64,000 nucleotides of DNA from the NCBI RefSeq assembly GCF_000801105.2, contig NC_079514.1:21120293-21184292 (forward strand). Reading direction: 5' to 3'. The stretch's first letter is position 1. Every line of letters begins with the position of its first letter. Both the position numbers and the translations under genes were made by a program. This document shows positions 22,177-34,027 of the stretch, one piece after another. The stretch is from Raphanus sativus. Its lineage: Eukaryota > Streptophyta > Magnoliopsida > Brassicales > Brassicaceae. A model generated the notes under the pieces. It worked only from the letters and a program-made list of their open reading frames with translations, searched no databases and was not told the origin of the DNA.

Positions 22177-25100
22177 CACGATGTAAGAAGCTTTATTTGA
22201 AACCACTAATCAGTGGAGAATAACCAGGAAGTTGAATAAATCTCATAGGAGTTGTGAGGAAGAAGATATCCCACTTTCTATCCAGATGATTCCAGATTAG
22301 CCTGTTCGGACATATGGCAAATATCTTCATGATACTTATCAAACCAGGATGAACCACGATCTAAGAAGCTTTATTTGGAACCACTAATCAGTGGAGAATA
22401 ACCAGGAAGTTGAATAAATCTCATAGGAGTTGTGAGTAAGAAGATATCCGACTTTCTATCCAGATGATTCCAGACTAGCCTGTTCGGACATATGCCATTA
22501 TCTTCATGATTCTTATCAAACCAGGATGAACCACGATCTAAGAAGCTTTATTTGGAACCACTATTCAGTGGAGAATAACTAGGAAGTTAAATAAATCTCA
22601 TGGGAGTTGTGAGTAAGAAGATATCCCACTTTCTATCCAGATGATTCCAGATTAGCCTGTTCGGACCTATGGCAATAGCTAAATGATTCTTATCAAACCA
22701 GGATGAAACACGATCTAAGAAGCTTTATTTGGAACCAATAATCAGTGGAGAATAACCAGGAAGTTGAATAAATCTCATAAGTGTTGTGAGCAAGAAGATA
22801 TCCCACCTACTATCCAAATGATTCAAGATTAGCCTGTTCGGACATATGACAATATCTTCATGATTCTTATCAAACCAGGATAAACAATATGTAAGAAGCT
22901 TGATTGGGAACCACTAATCAGTGCAGAATAACCAGGAAGTTGAATAAATCTCATAGGAGTTGTGAGTAAGAAGATATCCCACTTTCTATCCATTTGATTC
23001 CAGATTAGCCTGTTCGGACATATGCCATTATCTTCATAATTCTTATCAAACCAGGATAAACCACGATCTAAGAAGCTTTATTTTGAACCACTATTCAGTG
23101 GAGAATAATCAGGATGTTAAATAAATCTCATAGGAGTTGTGAGTAAGAAGATATCCCACTTTCTATCCAGATGATTCCAGATTAGCCTTTTCGGACATAT
23201 GGAAATAGCGTCATGATTCTTATCAAACCAGGATGAACCACGATCTAATAAGCTTTATTTGAAACGACTACTCAGTGGAGAATAACCAGGAAGTTGAATA
23301 AATCTCATAAGTGTTGTGAGCAAGAAGATATCCCACCTACTATCCAGATGATTCCAGATTAGCCTGTTCAGACATATGGCAATATCTTCATGATTCTTAT
23401 AAAACCAGGATAAACCAATATGTAAGAAGCTTGATTGGGAACAACTAATCAGTGCAGAATAACCAGGAATTTGAATAAATCTCATAGGAGTTGTGAGAAA
23501 AAAGATATCCCACTTTCTATCCAGATGATTCCAGATTAGCTTGTTCGGACAGATGCCATTATTTTCATGATTCTTATCAAACCAGGATAAACCACGATCT
23601 AAGAAGCTTTATTTGGAACCACTATTCAGTGGAGAATAACCAGGAAGTTGAATAAATCTCATAGGAGTTGTGAGTAAGAAGATATCCCACTTTCTATCCA
23701 GATGATTCCAGATTAGCCTGTTCGGACATATGGCAATAGCTTCATGATTCTTATCAAACCAGGATGAACCACGATCTAAGAAGCTTTATTTGGAACAACT
23801 AATCAGTAGAGAATAACCAGGAAGTTGAATAAATCTCATAAGTGTTGTGAGCAAGAAGATATCCCACCTTCTATCCAGATTATTCCAGATTAGCCTGTTC
23901 GGACATATGCCATTATCTTCATGATTCTTATCAAACCAGGATGAACCACAATATAAGAAGCTTTATTTGGAAACAATAATCAGTGGAGAATAACCAGGAA
24001 GTTGAATAAATCTCATAGGAGTTGTGAGTAAGAAGATATCCCACTTTCTATCCAGATGATTCCAGATTAGCCTGTTCGGACATATGACAATATCTTCATG
24101 ATTATTATCAAACCAGGATGAACCATGATCTAAGAAGCTTTATTTGGAACCACTAATCAGTGGAGAATAACCAGGAAGTTGAATAAATCTCATAGGAGTT
24201 GTGAGTAAGAAGATATCCCACTTTCTATCCAGATGATTCCAGATTAGCCTGTTCGGACATATGCCATTATCTTCATGATTCTTATCAAACCAGGATGAAC
24301 CACGATCTAAGAAGCTTTATTTGGAACCACTAATCAGTGGAGAATAACTAGGAAGTTAAATAAATCTCATAGGAGTTGTGAGTAAGAAGATATCCCACTT
24401 TCTATCCAGATGATTCCAGATTAGCCTGTTCGGACATATGGCAATATCTTCATGATTATTATCAAACCAGGATGAACCACGATCTAAGAAGCTTTATTTG
24501 GAACAACTAATCAGTGGAGAATAACCAGGAAGTTGAATAAATCTCATAAGTGTTGTGAGCAAGAAGATATCCCACCTTCTATCCAGATGATTCCAGATTA
24601 GCCTGTTCGGACATATGCCATTATCTTCATGATTCTTATCAAATAGGATGAACCACGTTCTAAGAAGCTTTATTTGGAACCACTAATCAGTGGAGAATAA
24701 CCAGGAAGTTGAATAAATCTCATAGGAGTTGTGAGTAAGAAGATATCCCACTTTCTATCCAGATGATTCCAGATTAGCCTGTTCGGACATATGGCAATAT
24801 CTTCATGGTTCTTATCAAACCAGGATGAACCAATATGTAAGAAGCTTGATTGGAACCACTAATCAGTGGAGAATAACCAGAAAGTTGAATAAATCTCATA
24901 GGAGTTGTGAGTAAGAAGATATCCCACTTTCTATCCAGATGATTCCAGATTAGCCTGTTCGAACATATGCCATTATCTTCATGATTCTTATCAAACCAGG
25001 ATGAACCACGATCTAAGAAGCTTTATTTGGAACCACTAATCAGTGGAGAATAACCAGGAAGTTGAATAAATCTCATAGGAGTTGTGAGTAAGAAGATATC

Positions 25101-28100
25101 CCACATTCTATCCAGATGATTCCAGATTAGCCTGTTCGGAAATATGCATTATCTTCATGATTCTTATCAAACCAGGATGAACCACATCTAAGAAGCTTTA
25201 TTTGAAACCACTAATCAGTGGAGAATAACCAGGAAGTTGAATAAATCTCATAGGAGTTGTGAGTAAGAAGATATCCCACTTTCTATCCAGATGATTCCAG
25301 ATTAGCCTGTTCGGACATATGGCAATATCTTCATGATTCTTATCAAACCAGGATGAACCACGATCTAAGAAGCTTTATTTGGAACCACTAATCAGTGGAG
25401 AATAACCAGGAAGTTGAATAAATCTCATAGGAGTTGTGAGTAAGAAGATATCCCACTTTCTATCCAGATGATTCCAGATTAGCCTGTTCGGACATATGCC
25501 ATTATCTTCATGATTCTTATCAAACCAGGATGAACCACGATCTAAGAAGCTTTATTTGGAACCACTAATCAGTGGAGAATAACCAGGAAGTTAAATAAAT
25601 CTCATAGGAGTTGTGAGTAAGAAGATATCCCACTTTCTATCCAGATGATTCCAGATTAGCCTGTTCGGACATATGGCAATATCTTCATGATTCTTATCAA
25701 ACCAGGATGAAACACGATCTAAGAAGCTTTATTTGGAACCACTAATCAGTGGAGAATAACCAGGAAGTTGAATAAATCTCATAAGTGTTGTGAGCAAGAA
25801 GATATCCCACTTCTATCCAGATGATTCCAGATTAGCCTGTTCGGACATATGCCAATATCTTCATGATTCTTATCAAACCAGGATGAACAATATCTAAGAA
25901 GCTTGATTGGGAACCACTAATCAGTGGAGAATAACCAGGAAGTTGAATAAATCTCATAGGAGTTGTGAGTAAGAAGATATCCCACTTTCTATCCAGATGA
26001 TTCCAGATTAGCCTGTTCGGACATATGCAATTATCTTCATGATTCTTATCAAACCAGGATGAACCACGATCTAAGAAGCTTTATTTTGAACCACTAATCA
26101 GTGGAGAATAACCAGGAAGTTGAAATAAATCTCATAGGAGTTGTGAGTAAGAAGATATCCCACTTTCTATCCAGATGATTCCAGATTAGCCTGTTCGGAC
26201 ATATGGCAATATCTTCATGATTCTTATCAAACCAGGATGAACCACGATCTAAGAAGCTTTATTTGGAACAACTAATCAGTGGAGAATAACCAGGAAGTTG
26301 AATAAATCTCATAAGTGTTGTGAGTAAGAAGATATCCCACCTTCTATCCAGATGATTCCAGATTAGCCTGTTCGGACATATGCCATTATCTTCATGATTC
26401 TTATCAAACCAGGATGAACCACGATCTAAGAAGCTTTATTTGGAACCACTAATCAGTGGAGAATAACCAGGAAGTTGAATAAATCTCATAGGAGTTGTGA
26501 GTAAGAAGATATCCCACTTTCTATCCAGATGATTCCAGATTAGCCTGTTCGGACATATGGCAATATCTTCATGATTCTTATCAAACCAGGATGAACCACG
26601 ATCTAAGAAGCTTTATTTGGAACCACTAATCAGTGGAGAATAACCAGGAAGTTGAATAAATCTCATAAGTGTTGTGAGCAAGAAGATATCCCACCTTCTA
26701 TCCAGATGATTCCAGATTAGCCTGTTCGGACATATGCCATTATCTTCATGATTCTTATCAAACCAGGATGAACCACGATCTAAGAAGCTTTATTTGGAAC
26801 CACTAATCAGTGGAGAATAACCAGGAAGTTGAATAAATCTCATAGGAGTTGTGAGTAAGAAGATATCCCACTTTCTATCCAGATGATTCCAGATTAGCCT
26901 GTTCGGACATATGGCAATATCTTCATGATTCTTATCAAACCAGGATGAACCACGATCTAAGAAGCTTTATTTGGAACCACTAATCAGTGGAGAATAACCA
27001 GGAAGTTGAATAAATCTCATAAGTGTTGTGAGCAAGAAGATATCCCACCTTCTATCCAGATGATTCCAGATTAGCCTGTTCGGACATATGCCATTATCTT
27101 CATGATTCTTATCAAACAGGATGAACCACGATCTAAGAAGCTTTATTTGGAACCACTAATCAGTGGAGAATAACCAGGAAGTTGAATAAATCTCATAGGA
27201 GTTGTGAGTAAGAAGATATCCCACTTTCTATCCAGATGATTCCAGATTAGCCTGTTCGGACATATGGCAATATCTTCATGATTCTTATCAAACCAGGATG
27301 AACCAATATCTAAGAAGCTTTATTGGGAACCACTAATCAGTGGAGAATAACCAGGAAGTTGAATAAATCTCATAGGAGTTGTGAGTAAGAAGATATCCCA
27401 CTTTCTATCCAGATGATTCCAGATTAGCCTGTTCGGACATATGCATTATCTTCATGATTCTTATCAAACCAGGATGAACCACGATCTAAGAAGCTTTATT
27501 TGGAACCACTAATCAGTGGAGAATAACCAGGAAGTTGAATAAATCTCATAGGAGTTGTGAGTAAGAAGATATCCCACTTTCTATCCAGATGATTCCAGAT
27601 TAGCCTGTTCGGACATATTGCATTATCTTCATGATTCTTATCAAACCAGGATGAACCACGATCTAAGAAGCTTTATTTGAAACCACTAATCAGTGGAGAA
27701 TAACCAGGAAGTTGAATAAATCTCATAGGAGTTGTGAGTAAGAAGATATCCCACTTTCTATCCAGATGATTCCAGATTAGCCTGTTCGGACATATGGCAA
27801 TATCTTCATGATTCTTATCAAACCAGGATGAACCACGATCTAAGAAGCTTTATTTGGAACCACTAATCAGTGGAGAATAACCAGGAAGTTGAATAAATCT
27901 CATAGGAGTTGTGAGTAAGAAGATATCCCACTTTCTATCCAGATGATTCCAGATTAGCCTGTTCGGACATATGGCAATATCTTCATGATTCTTATCAAAC
28001 CAGGATGAACCACGAATAAGAAGCTTTATTTGGAACCACTAATCAGTGGAGAATAACCAGGAAGTTGAATAAATCTCATAAGTGTTGTGAGTAAGAAGAT

Positions 28101-31100
28101 ATCCCACCTTCTATCCAGATGATTCCAGATTAGCCTGTTCGGACATATGGCAATATCTTCATGATTCTTATCAAACCAGGATGAACCACGATCTAAGAAG
28201 CTTTATTTGGAACCACTAATCAGTGGAGAATAACCAGGAAGTTGAATAAATCTCATAGGAGTTGTGAGTAAGAAGATATCCCACTTTCTATCCAGATGAT
28301 TCCAGATTAGCCTGTTCGGACATATGGCAATATCTTCATGATTCTTATCAAACCAGGATGAACCACGATCTAAGAAGCTTTATTTGGAACCACTAATCAG
28401 TGGAGAATAACCAGGAAGTTGAATAAATCTCATAAGTGTTGTGAGCAAGAAGATATCCCACCTTCTATCCAGATGATTCCAGATTAGCCTGTTCGGACAT
28501 ATGGCAATATCTTCATGATTCTTATCAAACCAGGATAAACCACGATCTAAGAAGCTTTATTTGGAACCAATAATCAGTGGAGAATAACCAGGAAGTTGAA
28601 TAAATCTCATAGGAGTTGTGAGTAAGAAGATATCCCACTTTCTATCCAGATGATTCTAGATTAGCCTGTTCGGACATATGGCAATATCTTCATGATTCTT
28701 ATCAAACCAGGATGAACCACGATCTAAGAAGCTTTATTTGGAACCACTAATCAGTGGAGAATAACCAGGAAGTTGAATAATTCTCCTAAGTGTTGTGAGC
28801 AAGAAGATATCCCACCTTCTATCCAGATGATTCCAGATTAGCCTGTTCGGACATATGCCATTATCTTCATGATTCTTATCAAACAGGATGAAACACGATC
28901 TAAGAAGCTTTATTTGGAACCACTAATCAGTGGAGAATAACCAGGAAGTTGAATAAATCTCATAGGAGTTGTGAGTAAGAAGATATCCCACTTTCTATCC
29001 AGATGATTCCAGAATAGCCTGTTCGGACATATGGCAATATCTTCATGATTCTTATCAAACCAGGATGAACCACGATCTAAGAAGCTTTATTTGGAACAAC
29101 TAATCAGTGGAGAATAACCAGGAAGTTGAATAAATCTCATAAGTGTTGTGAGCAAGAAGATATCCCACCTTCTATCCAGATGATTCCAGATTAGCCTGTT
29201 CGGACATATGCCATATCTTCATGATTCTTATCAAACCAGGATGAACCACGATATAAGAAGCTTTATTTGGAACCACTAATCAGTGGAGAATAACCAGGAA
29301 GTTGAATAAATCTCATAGGAGTTGTGAGTAAGAAGATATCCCACTTTCTATCCAGATGATTCCAGATTAGCCTGTTCGGACATATGACAATATCTTCATG
29401 ATTGATTATACAAACCAGGATGAACCACGATCTAAGAAGCTTTATTTGGAACAACTAATAGTAGAGAAATAACCAGGAAGTTGAATAATCTCATAAGTGT
29501 TCTGAGCAAGAAGATATCCCACCTTCTATCCAGATGATTCCAGATTAGCCTGTTCGGACATATGCCATTATTTCATGATTCTTAACAAATAGGATGAACC
29601 ACGTTCTAAGAAGCTTTATTTGGAACCACTAATCAGTGGAGAATAACCAGGAAGTTGAATAAATCTCATAGGAGTTGTGAGTAAGAAGATATCCTACTTT
29701 CTATCCAGATGATTCCAGATTAGCCTGTTCGGACATATGGCAAATATCTTCATGATTCTTATCAAACCAGGATGAACCAATATGTAAGAAGCTTTGATTA
29801 GGAACCATAATCAGTGGAGAATAACCAGAAAGTTAAATAAATCTCATAGGAGTTGTGAGTAAGAAGATATCCCACTTTCTATCCAGATGATTCCAGATTA
29901 GCCTGTTCGAACATATGCCATTATCTTCATGATTCTTATCAAACCAGGATGAAACACGATCTAAGAAGCTTTATTTGGAACCACTATCAGTGGAGAATAA
30001 CCAGGAAGTTGAATAAATATCATAGGACTTGTGAGTAAGAAGATATCCCACATTCTATCCAGATGATTCCAGATTAGCCTGTTCGAAAATTTGCATTATC
30101 TTCATGATTCTTATCAAACCAGGATGAACCACAATCTAAGAAGCTTTATTTGAAACCACTAATCAGTGGAGAATAACCTGGAAGTTGAATAAATATCATA
30201 GGAGTTGTGAGTAAGAAGATATCCCACTTTCTATCCAGATGATTCCAGATTAGCCTGTTCGGACATATGGCAATATCTTCATGATACTTATCAAACCAGG
30301 ATGAACCACGATCTAAGAAGCTTTATTTGGAACCACTAATCATTGGAAATAACCAGGAAGTTGAATAAATCTCATAGGAGTTGTGAGTAAGAAGATATCC
30401 CACTTTCTATCCAGATGATTCCAGATTAGCCTGTTCGGACATATGGCAATATCTTCATGATTCTTATCAAACCAGGATGAACCACGATATAAGAAGCTTT
30501 ATTTGGAACCACTAATCAGTGGAGAATAACCAGGAATTTGAATAAATCTCATAAGTGTTGTGAGCAAGAAGATATCCCACCTTCTATCCAGATGATTCCA
30601 GATTAGCCTGTTCGGACATATGGAAATATCTTCATGATTCTTATCAAACCAGGATAAACCACGATCTAAGAAGCTTTCTTTGGAACCAATTTTCAGTGGA
30701 GAATAACCAGGAAGTTGAATAAATCTCATAGGAGTTGTGAGTAAGAAGATATCCCACTTTCTATCCAGATGATTCCAGATTAGCCTGTTCGGACATATGG
30801 CAATATCTTCATGATTCTTATCAAAACCAGGATGAACCACGATCTAAGAAAGCTTTATTTGGAACCACTAATCAGTGGAGAATAACCAGGAAGTTGAATA
30901 AATCTCATAAGAGTTGTGAGTAAGAAGATCCCACCTTCTATCCAGATGATTCCAGATTAGCCTGTTCGGACATATGGCAATATCTTCATGATTCTTATCA
31001 AACCAGGATGAACCACGATCTAAGAAGCTTTATTTGGAACCAATTTCAGTGGAGAATAACCAGGAAGTTAAATAAATCTCATAGGAGTTGTGAGTAAGAA

Positions 31101-31514
31101 TATATCCCACTTTCTATCCCAGATGATTCCAGATTAGCCTGTTCGGACATATGGCAATATCTTCATGATTCTTATCAACCAGGATGAACCACGATCTAAG
31201 AAGCTTTATTTGGACCACTAATCAGTGGAGAATAACCAGGAAGTTGAATAAATCTCATAAGTGTTGGTGAGCAAGAAGATATCCCACCTTCTATCCAGAT
31301 GATTCCAGATTAGCCTGTTCGGACATATGGCCATTATCTTCATGATTCTTATCAAACAGGATGAACCACGATCTAAGAAGCTTTATTTGGAACCACTAAT
31401 CAGTGGAGAATAACCAGGAAGTGAAAAAATCTCCATAGGAAGTGTGAGTAAGGGGGAAGATATCCCACTTTCTAATCCAGATGATTTCCAGATTAGCCCT
31501 GTTCGGACATATGG
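22177..31514 (+). repeat. Centromeric-type satellite array, ~177-bp monomer, ~53 copies
   Basis: Head-to-tail monomers of 175-178 bp, each with a HindIII site (aagctt) and conserved blocks such as aggaagttgaataaatctc, gatatcccac and cttatcaaaccaggat. It resembles from memory the Brassica CentBr (176 bp) and radish 177-bp centromeric satellites. Two variants recur: type A (aggagttgtgagtaag) and type B (aagtgttgtgagcaag). A and B alternate as dimers in about 25720-29600. Monomers at the left edge and near the gap at 31515 are more diverged. It is an array of the type on which CENH3 chromatin can form; function here is inference. Confidence 0.92.
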
Positions 31515-31614
31515 NNNNNNNNNNNNNNNNNNNNNNNNNNNNNNNNNNNNNNNNNNNNNNNNNNNNNNNNNNNNNNNNNNNNNNNNNNNNNNNNNNNNNN
31601 NNNNNNNNNNNNNN
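31515..31614. other. Assembly gap (100 N)
   Basis: Exactly 100 N, a conventional scaffold gap of unknown true size, between satellite and Copia sequence. Confidence 0.98.
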
Positions 31615-31917
31615 GATCGGAACCAGTTATTAGTAAGTCGTCAACGTATACGGCAACCAGTAGAAGTTTATCCTTTTCTATCTTACGATACAAAGCTGGT
31701 TCTTTTGAGCATCTCTTGAATATTAGCTGTTCTAACACCTTGTTAAGCTTCTCGTTCCCTGCTCTCGGAGCCTGTCTTAGACCATATAATGCTTTATTGA
31801 GCTTGTAGACTTTTTCTTCCTCCCCTTGTACTTCAAACCCCTCAGGTTGTTTGACATACACGTCCTCTTTAAGCTCTCCATTTAGGAAGGCAGTTTTGAC
31901 GTCGAGGTGGTGAATAC
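31615..31917 (-). pseudogene. Copia reverse transcriptase fragment, inverted arm
   Basis: Minus-strand RT sequence from a [11 protein letters not shown] catalytic motif (31615-31664) back to HHLDVK (about 31900). It is inverted relative to the next feature and shares a ~50-bp arm with it, so the sequence folds back on itself. This is likely a rearrangement or an assembly artefact. Confidence 0.8.
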
Positions 31918-32948
31918 TTCTACTGGTTGCCGTATACGTTGACGACTTACTAATAACTGGTTCCGATCAGAACATGATAAGTGAGTTCAAACAGCAGATG
32001 TCGAGAAACTTCTCTATGAGTGATCTTGGCCTATTAACCTACTATCTCGGGATTGAGGTTAAACAAGAGAAGGGAAGAATTACTATGAGTCAAGCTAGAT
32101 ATGCAAGCAAGATTTTATCTGAAGCTGGAATGGAGGAGTGTAATGCGACGCACACACCTATGGAGTTTGGGTTGAAGATATCAAAAGCAGAAGAAGAAGA
32201 TGACATTGATGCAAAGGAATATAGAAGAATGATCGGATGCTTGAGATATTTGTTACACACACGTCCCGACCTTGCTTTCTCTGTGGGAGTACTCAGTCGA
32301 TATATGCATTGTCCTAAGAGATCACACGGGGCGGCGTTAAAGCAAGTACTAAGATACATCAAAGGATCAACGAGTGTGGGCCTCATATATAAGAAGGAAA
32401 GTTCGGTGAGATTGGAAGGCTTTAGTGACTCAAGTCACAATATTGATGATGATGATGGCAGGAGCACAACTGGTCACATATTTTACCTAAACGGAAGTCC
32501 CATTACTTGGTGTTCTCAAAAGCAAGAAACGGTGGCGTTATCTTCGTGTGAAGCCGAGTTCATGGCAGCAACCGAGGCTGCGAAACAAGCAATATGGCTG
32601 CAAGAGCTTTTGGGAGAGATTGTTGGGAAAGAAAGTGAACGTATTGTCATCAAACTTGATAATAAATCAGCCATAGCACTTACCAAGAACCCGGTGTTCC
32701 ACGGTCGTAGCAAGCATATACACAAGCGTTATCACTTCATCCGAGAATGCATCGAGAATGAGTTAGTGGATGTTCAACATGTTCCAGGAACAGAACAAAA
32801 GGCCGATATTCTAACTAAAGCTCTAGGAAGGATCAAGTTCAAGGAAATGAAAGTACTAGTAGGAGTTCAAGACATTGAAGAAGATAACTTCAAGTTTAAA
32901 GGGGAGAATGTTGGAGATAAACATGAAGTTAACTTAAAGAGCAAGTAA
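31918..32948 (+). pseudogene. Copia RT C-terminus and RNase H
   Basis: It starts inside RT ([12 protein letters not shown]) and continues with [27 protein letters not shown], then RNase H with TGHIFYLNGSPITWCSQKQ, SSCEAEFMA and the KHIHKRYHFIRE end motif. The frame is open to a stop at 32948 that lies 40 bp inside the 3' LTR. Upstream gag-integrase is absent in this orientation. One probable change is SDSSHNIDDDDGRSTTG, where SDSDWAGD is usual, so the RNase H active-site region is altered. Confidence 0.88.
32898..32908 (+). other. Copia polypurine tract
   Basis: aaaggggagaa immediately before the LTR start tgttggagat. Confidence 0.85.
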
Positions 32949-33149
32949 TCCTAAGAGAGTTAGGATTAGGATAGTTAATACCTAAGAGTTTAGGAAATAT
33001 ATTAGCTATATAAAGATATGCAAGAGTGTTGCATACAATAAGAGTTTTAGAGTTTGTGTTTGAGTGCTTGGGTTTTTGAGAAGTTTTTCTTAAGCTAATA
33101 AAGAGAGTTCTTTATACTTTGAGTTCTACACAAACATTGAGATTATACA
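32909..33149 (+). repeat. Copia 3' LTR (241 bp)
   Basis: Starts TGTTGGAGATAAAC and ends ...GATTATACA. After it the satellite resumes at accacgatct, so this Copia element had inserted into the satellite array. It contains a TATA box. Confidence 0.85.
33006..33015 (+). promoter_or_regulatory. TATA box in the Copia LTR
   Basis: ctatataaag, about 100 bp into a 241-bp LTR, at a normal place for the U3 promoter. Confidence 0.7.
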
Positions 33150-33459
33150 ACCACGATCTAAGAAGCTTTATTTGGAACCACTAATCAGTGGAGAATAACC
33201 AGGAAGTTGAATAAATCTGATAAGTGTTGTGAGCAAGAAGATATCCCACTTTCTATCTAGATGATTCCGGATTAGCCTGTTCGGACATACGCCATTATCA
33301 TCACGATTCTTATCAAACCAGGATGAACCACGATCTAAGAAGCTTTATTTGGAACCACTAATCATTGGAGAATAACCACGAAGTTTAATAAATCTCATAG
33401 GAGTTGTGAGTAAGAAGATATCCCACTTTCTATCCAAATGATTCCAGATTAGCCTGTTC
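33150..33459 (+). repeat. Centromeric-type satellite, about 1.75 monomers
   Basis: Same family and orientation as 22177-31514. It includes one diverged type B and one type A monomer and is cut by the gap. Confidence 0.9.
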
Positions 33460-33559
33460 NNNNNNNNNNNNNNNNNNNNNNNNNNNNNNNNNNNNNNNNN
33501 NNNNNNNNNNNNNNNNNNNNNNNNNNNNNNNNNNNNNNNNNNNNNNNNNNNNNNNNNNN
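33460..33559. other. Assembly gap (100 N)
   Basis: Exactly 100 N between satellite and rearranged Copia sequence. Confidence 0.98.
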
Positions 33560-34027
33560 TACGGCAACCAGTAGAAGTATTCACCACCTCGACGTCAAAA
33601 CTGCCTTCCTAAATGGAGAGCTTAAAGAGGACGTGTATGTCAAACAACCTGAGGGGTTTGAAGTACAAGGGGAGGAAGAAAAAGTCTACAAGCTCAATAA
33701 AGCATTATATGGTCTAAGACAGGCTCCGAGAGCAGGGAACGAGAAGCTTAACAAGGTGTTAGAACAGCTAATATTCAAGAGATGCTCAAAAGAACCAGCT
33801 TTGTATCGTAAGATAGAAAAGGATAAACTTCTACTGGTTGCCGTATACGTTGACGACTTACTAATAACTGGTTCCGATCAGAACATGATAAGTGAGTTCA
33901 AACAGCAGATGTCGAGAAACTTCTCTATGAGTGATCTTGGCCTATTAACCTACTATCTCGGGATTGAGGTTAAACAAGAGAAGGGAAGAATTACTATGAG
34001 TCAAGCTAGATATGCAAGCAAGATTTT
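33560..34027 (+). pseudogene. Copia RT fragment inverted within a minus-strand element
   Basis: Bases 33560-33579 are a minus-strand scrap of the RT active-site region. From 33580 plus-strand RT runs from [12 protein letters not shown] through [11 protein letters not shown] to RYASKIL, then switches abruptly at 34027 to minus-strand sequence. It is nearly identical to 31918-32117 where they overlap. Confidence 0.82.

Noticed and set aside
22177..31514. CRISPR-like regular repeats
   Set aside because: The 177-bp head-to-tail units without spacers in plant DNA are satellite, not a CRISPR array.
23255..33587. ORFs inside the satellite (for example 30499-30840)
   Set aside because: They are chance open frames of the 177-bp monomer repeated through successive units.
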